Of a DNA stretch of 64,000 nt, positions 60,820 to 64,000 are shown piece by piece. The position numbers were made by a program, and so were the translations under genes. The DNA comes from Alloalcanivorax balearicus MACL04. Lineage in GTDB: Bacteria > Pseudomonadota > Gammaproteobacteria > Pseudomonadales > Alcanivoracaceae. The first letter of the stretch is position 1; every line of letters begins with the position of its first letter. The notes beneath the pieces were generated by a model. That model was not told the DNA's origin. It ran no database searches and saw only the letters and a list, made by a program, of their open reading frames with translations. The stretch is taken from NCBI RefSeq assembly GCF_025532145.1, contig NZ_ARXS01000009.1:91398-155397 (forward strand). Direction: 5' to 3'.

Positions 60820-61482
60820 TCACACCGACGCAATATCGAAGCCGGAGTGGCGTACGCTACGAATCAGAGCCGGATTCGAGCGGAAAGCACGGGGAGTAAC
60901 GCCAAACCACCGGCGAAACTCCCGGGACAGATGCGCCTGATCGGCAAACCCCAAGTCTCCAGCCAGATCGGCCAGCGAGCGGCCGTCGTCAAGACAACGG
61001 GCTGCCTGTCGTGCCCGTGCCAGGTTGCGCCACCATATCGGAGGGCGGCCGGTATGGGAGGCCAACAGACGCGTGAGGCTTCTGCTTGAGACGCCCAGCG
61101 ACCGCGTTGAGTTCAGGATGCGTTGACCCTGGGCGAGGGACGCCAGTGCTTCCGCCAAGGAAAGGGAGCGATGGCAAAAGGCATCGACCAGCGACAAGGT
61201 CTCGGTCAGATTCCTCTCGGGTAAGTCCGCAAGCGCTTTTAACAAGCCGGCCTCATCAATGGCGGCGCCGGGAACCAAGCGGATTCCCACGAACCGGTCT
61301 CCGGCCTGATGAGCATGGCTCTGGGTTACATCCATCAAAGGGGAAACAAAGCCGTTCACGGAGCCCGCCGCCGTTGTTCTGATAACAAGATCCCGGCAGC
61401 CGTCGGGAAGAATCAACGTCTGTTCACTTTCCCGGGGACAGTGGCGCCAGACGGCAAGGACGGTGTCCGGTACGGATGTCAT
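60820..61482 (-). CDS. AraC-family transcriptional regulator
   Basis: A 220-residue regulator with a short N-terminal sensing domain (SEQTLILPDGCRDLVIRTTA, FVGIRLVPGA) of the kind seen in the short AraC regulators with a DUF6597-like domain, and a C-terminal AraC helix-turn-helix: first half NSTRSLGVSSRSLTRLLASH, second half SLADLAGDLGFADQAHLSRE, ending FRRWFGVTPRAFRSNPA. The ligand is not known. It is convergent with tRNA-Ser and faces away from the adhesin gene across a 750-base intergenic stretch, so a regulatory link to the adhesin is possible but not shown. Confidence 0.88.
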   Translation of the reverse strand: MTSVPDTVLAVWRHCPRESEQTLILPDGCRDLVIRTTAAGSVNGFVSPLMDVTQSHAHQAGDRFVGIRLVPGAAIDEAGLLKALADLPERNLTETLSLVDAFCHRSLSLAEALASLAQGQRILNSTRSLGVSSRSLTRLLASHTGRPPIWWRNLARARQAARCLDDGRSLADLAGDLGFADQAHLSREFRRWFGVTPRAFRSNPALIRSVRHSGFDIASV

Positions 61483-62232
61483 GAGAGTTCGTGCCTCGAA
61501 TGTATTCGGCGGCTCGGGATTCTACATTTATAGGGGAGGCCGTTTTGTTGAACAACATTGGCGCGGCTCAGGCCATGCTCCGCCGAAATCTTATGAGTAG
61601 CAAAGTGCTTATCATACCTCATGGTTTGTGAGGTGATCGCATACCGTCGTCCGCCGATTTGTTGATGGCGACTCCTTGCTTGCTTCGCGTGATCCCGAAT
61701 GACACTAAACCGCGTTTATTTCCATTGCCCGGAATGCTATTCATGGGCTCAATTGTAAAAAATTTGAGTTATTTTACCGGAGGGCAGGGTTACTTCCTTG
61801 ACGCACCCTTTGTTCGTCCTTTGTGCCGAAATGACTTTTTTTATGAGCAGAATGATGACGTCGTTCCGGGTTTTTTTGTGACCCAATCCCTTCTTAATCA
61901 AGCATTTTATGCGGTGGATCACGATTTGGGACTTTATCTCTCCGCCACTATTTCTCATGGAAAAAAAGGGGACAGACCTGACCCACTCTTCAAGCAGTGC
62001 AACAAGGTTTTCTGAAATGCGCGTCTCCAGGGCGTATTGCCGCGCAAAATGGATTGCGCTACAAGTGGTCAAAACCGAAGAGCTTATGACGCAGTTATCG
62101 GCTGCTCGCTAGGCACTGCTTTCCGCTGTTTTTAAGTACAGGCGGCCGAAAAGTCATGAACGGATTTCACTGACTAACGCATCGGTTACGAAGAAAAACA
62201 ATTCGCAACGTGCGTTCCGAAGGAGTGGGAAG
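61483..62232. other. 750-base region without a convincing gene, upstream of the adhesin
   Basis: The region is more AT-rich than its neighbours. An open frame of 118 codons (61659-62015) has no recognisable domain and its composition does not look coding. A motif AAAAGGGGACAGACC (around 61965-61976) is of a type I associate with remnants near IS200-like REP-transposase genes; it may mark decayed mobile DNA. A clear ribosome-binding site AAGGAG (62220-62225) serves the adhesin. I cannot point to a firm promoter. Confidence 0.5.
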
Positions 62233-64000
62233 ATGGCTGATAAAATTATCAATATCGTGGATAAATCCAGCGGCGCCGTTACGGAAACACCTTGGAGTGA
62301 CATTGTGTCGCTTCTGGGTGGCGGCAATGTTGTTCAAATGCCCCTCGGCCCTGACCAGATCGATTTCACCAGCCGGGTGGGTAACGATCTGGTCATTACC
62401 CTCAAGAATGGTGAACAAGTCACCATTACCAATTTCTATCCCGCCAATGAAGGTGAAGAGGCGGCGAACGAGCTACAACTTCTTGATGACGAAGGTGTCC
62501 TCTGGCTCGGCCAATCCGATGGCGCGGGAGGATTCGGTTTTGCCCAGGCCGCCTCTGGGAGCGGGGACTGGGGGCTGGCGGCGCTGGCGGTTGGTGGCGC
62601 GGCGGCGGCATTCCTGGTCAGTGATTCTTCTTCCGGCTCCAGCTCCGGTGGATCCGGGGGCGACAACGTGGCACCCGATGCTCCCACGGACCTGGCGGTC
62701 AGTGGTGACGGGGGTGTGGTGACGGGTCGAGGTGAGCCGGGTTCCACGGTCACCGTGCGTGATTCCGACGGCAATGTCATCGGCGAAGGACAAACCAACG
62801 CGGAAGGCGATTTCGAAGTCGAGCTGAGCGAGCCGCAGCTCGATGGTGAAGAACTGGATGTCAGCCTGACCGACGAGGCAGGCAATGAATCGGAACCTGG
62901 CCAGGTCACCGCGCCGGACAGCACGGCACCGGATGCACCGACCAACGTCGAAGTGAGTGGGGACGGCACCACCGTGACCGGTGAAGGCGAGCCCGGAAGC
63001 AGCGTCACCATCACGGATCCCGACGGCAACGTGATTGGCGAAGGCACGGTGGATGACGATGGCAACTTCACCGTCGAATTGACCGAACCGCAAACCGATG
63101 GTGAAGAGCTGGAAGTGACCCTGACCGACGGAGCGGGTAACGAGTCCGAACCGGTCACCGCGATGGCCCCGGATGGTACCGGCCCTGATGCTCCGGTCAT
63201 TACTCAGGCCGAAGATGATGTGGCGCCGGGCACCGATCCGGTGATGTCCGGTGGCAGTACCAATGACAGCACTCCGGTGCTGGCGGGTACCGCGCAAGCG
63301 GGCAGCACGGTAACGATCTTCCAGGACGGCACGGAGATCGGCACCGCCACCGCCGATGCCAGCGGTAACTGGAGTTTTGCGCCGTCGGCCCTGGCTGATG
63401 GCGATTACAGCTTCACCGCCACGGCGACGGATGAGTCGAACAATGTGTCCGATCCGAGCCCTGCCTTCGATCTGACCGTGGATACCGCGGCTCCGGAGGT
63501 CACGGTGGAGCCCTCCGACGGCTCGGTGTTGGCGGGTACAGCGGAAGCCGGCAGCACCGTTGAAGTGGACACCAACGGTGACGGTACCCCGGACTATACG
63601 GTGGAAGCGGATGCCGATGGCAACTGGTCGGTGGCACCGGATGCGCCACTGGCCCACGAGACGGAAGTGTCGGTAACGGCCACGGATGAAGCGGGCAACA
63701 CCAGTGATCCGGTCACCACCATCGTTGATGAGAACCTGAATGACACCACGCCACCGGCGGCACCGACCATCGCGGAAGTGGTGGACGACGTGGCACCTGG
63801 CACCGATCCGATTCTGACCGGTGGCAGCACCAACGACACCACGCCGACTCTGACCGGGACGGCGGAAGCGGGTAGCACGGTGGCGATCTTCCAGGGTGCT
63901 ACCGAGATTGGTACGGCAACCGCCGACGCTAGCGGCAACTGGAGCTTCACACCCACGACCGAACTGGCGGAAGGCGACTACAGCTTCACGGCGACGGCCA
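62233..64000 (+). CDS. Giant BapA-type repeat adhesin, N-terminal part (runs off window)
   Basis: The frame is open from ATG 62233 to the window end (589 codons) with no stop, so this is the first part of a large surface adhesin. AAGGAG lies seven bases before the ATG. Residues 1-95 match the BapA prefix-like domain (DKIINIVDKSSGAV, NDLVITLKNGEQVTITNFYP, DEGVLWLGQ). A hydrophobic segment GLAALAVGGAAAAFLVSD (about 114-131) and a Ser/Gly linker follow, then bacterial Ig-like repeats from about residue 147. Family knowledge: BapA-type proteins are exported by type I secretion and build biofilm. The visible part is acidic and has no cysteine. A secretion signal and ABC exporter would be beyond the window. 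Confidence 0.88.
   Translation, partial: MADKIINIVDKSSGAVTETPWSDIVSLLGGGNVVQMPLGPDQIDFTSRVGNDLVITLKNGEQVTITNFYPANEGEEAANELQLLDDEGVLWLGQSDGAGGFGFAQAASGSGDWGLAALAVGGAAAAFLVSDSSSGSSSGGSGGDNVAPDAPTDLAVSGDGGVVTGRGEPGSTVTVRDSDGNVIGEGQTNAEGDFEVELSEPQLDGEELDVSLTDEAGNESEPGQVTAPDSTAPDAPTNVEVSGDGTTVTGEGEPGSSVTITDPDGNVIGEGTVDDDGNFTVELTEPQTDGEELEVTLTDGAGNESEPVTAMAPDGTGPDAPVITQAEDDVAPGTDPVMSGGSTNDSTPVLAGTAQAGSTVTIFQDGTEIGTATADASGNWSFAPSALADGDYSFTATATDESNNVSDPSPAFDLTVDTAAPEVTVEPSDGSVLAGTAEAGSTVEVDTNGDGTPDYTVEADADGNWSVAPDAPLAHETEVSVTATDEAGNTSDPVTTIVDENLNDTTPPAAPTIAEVVDDVAPGTDPILTGGSTNDTTPTLTGTAEAGSTVAIFQGATEIGTATADASGNWSFTPTTELAEGDYSFTATA
62671..64000 (+). repeat. Adhesin Ig-like repeats in three types, with a 570-base higher-order unit
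   Basis: Two type A repeats (starting about 62671 and 62926, about 85 residues each, sharing VTGxGEPGS and DGNVIGEG) are followed by a type B (about 63190), a type C (about 63487) and a second type B (about 63757). The marker GCACCGATCCG occurs at 63230-63240 and 63800-63810, exactly 570 bases apart, so B plus C is a 190-residue unit. The second B is cut by the window. Confidence 0.85.

Noticed and set aside
61659..62015. 118-codon plus-strand frame upstream of the adhesin
   Set aside because: No domain, poor start context, and composition unlike coding DNA of either the GC-rich core or the AT-rich islet.
62436..63657. Ser/Pro-rich and Gly/His-rich open frames antisense to the adhesin
   Set aside because: They look like repeat surface proteins only because the adhesin DNA is repetitive; the plus frame has the BapA prefix domain and a good ribosome-binding site.

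Overview
The window is a GC-rich chromosome segment from a gammaproteobacterium. Gene order and protein types point to the Pseudomonadales/Oceanospirillales, most likely an Alcanivorax-like marine bacterium; the genus is an inference from gene content, not from a marker search. No plasmid, prophage, insertion sequence or CRISPR array was seen. Most genes are housekeeping genes packed with ATGA-type overlaps.

Layout. (1) 1-8034, plus strand: the end of kdsA, then eno, ftsB, ispD, ispF, truD, pcm, a DUF368 membrane protein, an NlpD-like lipoprotein and a cation diffusion facilitator. This is the familiar kdsA-to-nlpD cluster, but surE is absent between truD and pcm, and no rpoS follows nlpD. 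(2) 8226-20414: an RND-superfamily exporter with an acidic DPF-rich insert, an SRPBCC protein, an AraC regulator, a ketosamine-kinase-like protein, pdxB, a small antisense-overlapping protein, an NAD-kinase-like protein, an SDR, ttcA and glcB (malate synthase G). (3) 20566-34156, accessory: a divergent LysR/MFS pair, two aldo-keto reductases flanking an AT-rich two-gene islet (23947-25000), a secretin-N-domain protein, a YwqK/MORN protein, a TrmB-like methyltransferase, a large unknown lipoprotein, an MFS exporter, TrpB2 and a GNAT. (4) 34168-60489, a core block whose order closely follows the Pseudomonas aeruginosa icd region as I remember it: roxA(ycfD)-purB-hflD-mnmA-nudJ-rluE / icd / cspD / clpS-clpA / infA-bpt-[acetoacetyl-CoA synthetase insertion]-aat-trxB / ftsK-lolA-rarA-crcB-serS-cysG / trpD2-tusBCD-yccA. 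tusE is missing from the tus cluster. (5) 60641-64000: tRNA-Ser(UGA) with its own promoter and terminator, an AraC regulator, 750 bases without a convincing gene, then the start of a giant BapA-type repeat adhesin that runs off the window.

How the genes work together. glcB and icd are the malate synthase and the branch-point enzyme of the glyoxylate shunt. With acetoacetyl-CoA synthetase they fit a lifestyle on acetyl-CoA-generating substrates such as lipids or alkanes (inference). ClpS, ClpA, Bpt and Aat form one N-degron system: two transferases add N-degron residues and ClpS delivers substrates to ClpAP. TtcA, MnmA, TusBCD, TruD, the TrmB-like protein and RluE are RNA-modification functions.

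A family of REP-like inverted repeats sits in at least six intergenic sites, a different large structured repeat lies at 8088-8197, and a short AATCGCGGC hairpin occurs twice. The least explained parts are the AT-rich islet, the exporter insert, the aldo-keto reductase lacking its catalytic lysine, and the adhesin with its 570-base higher-order repeat.
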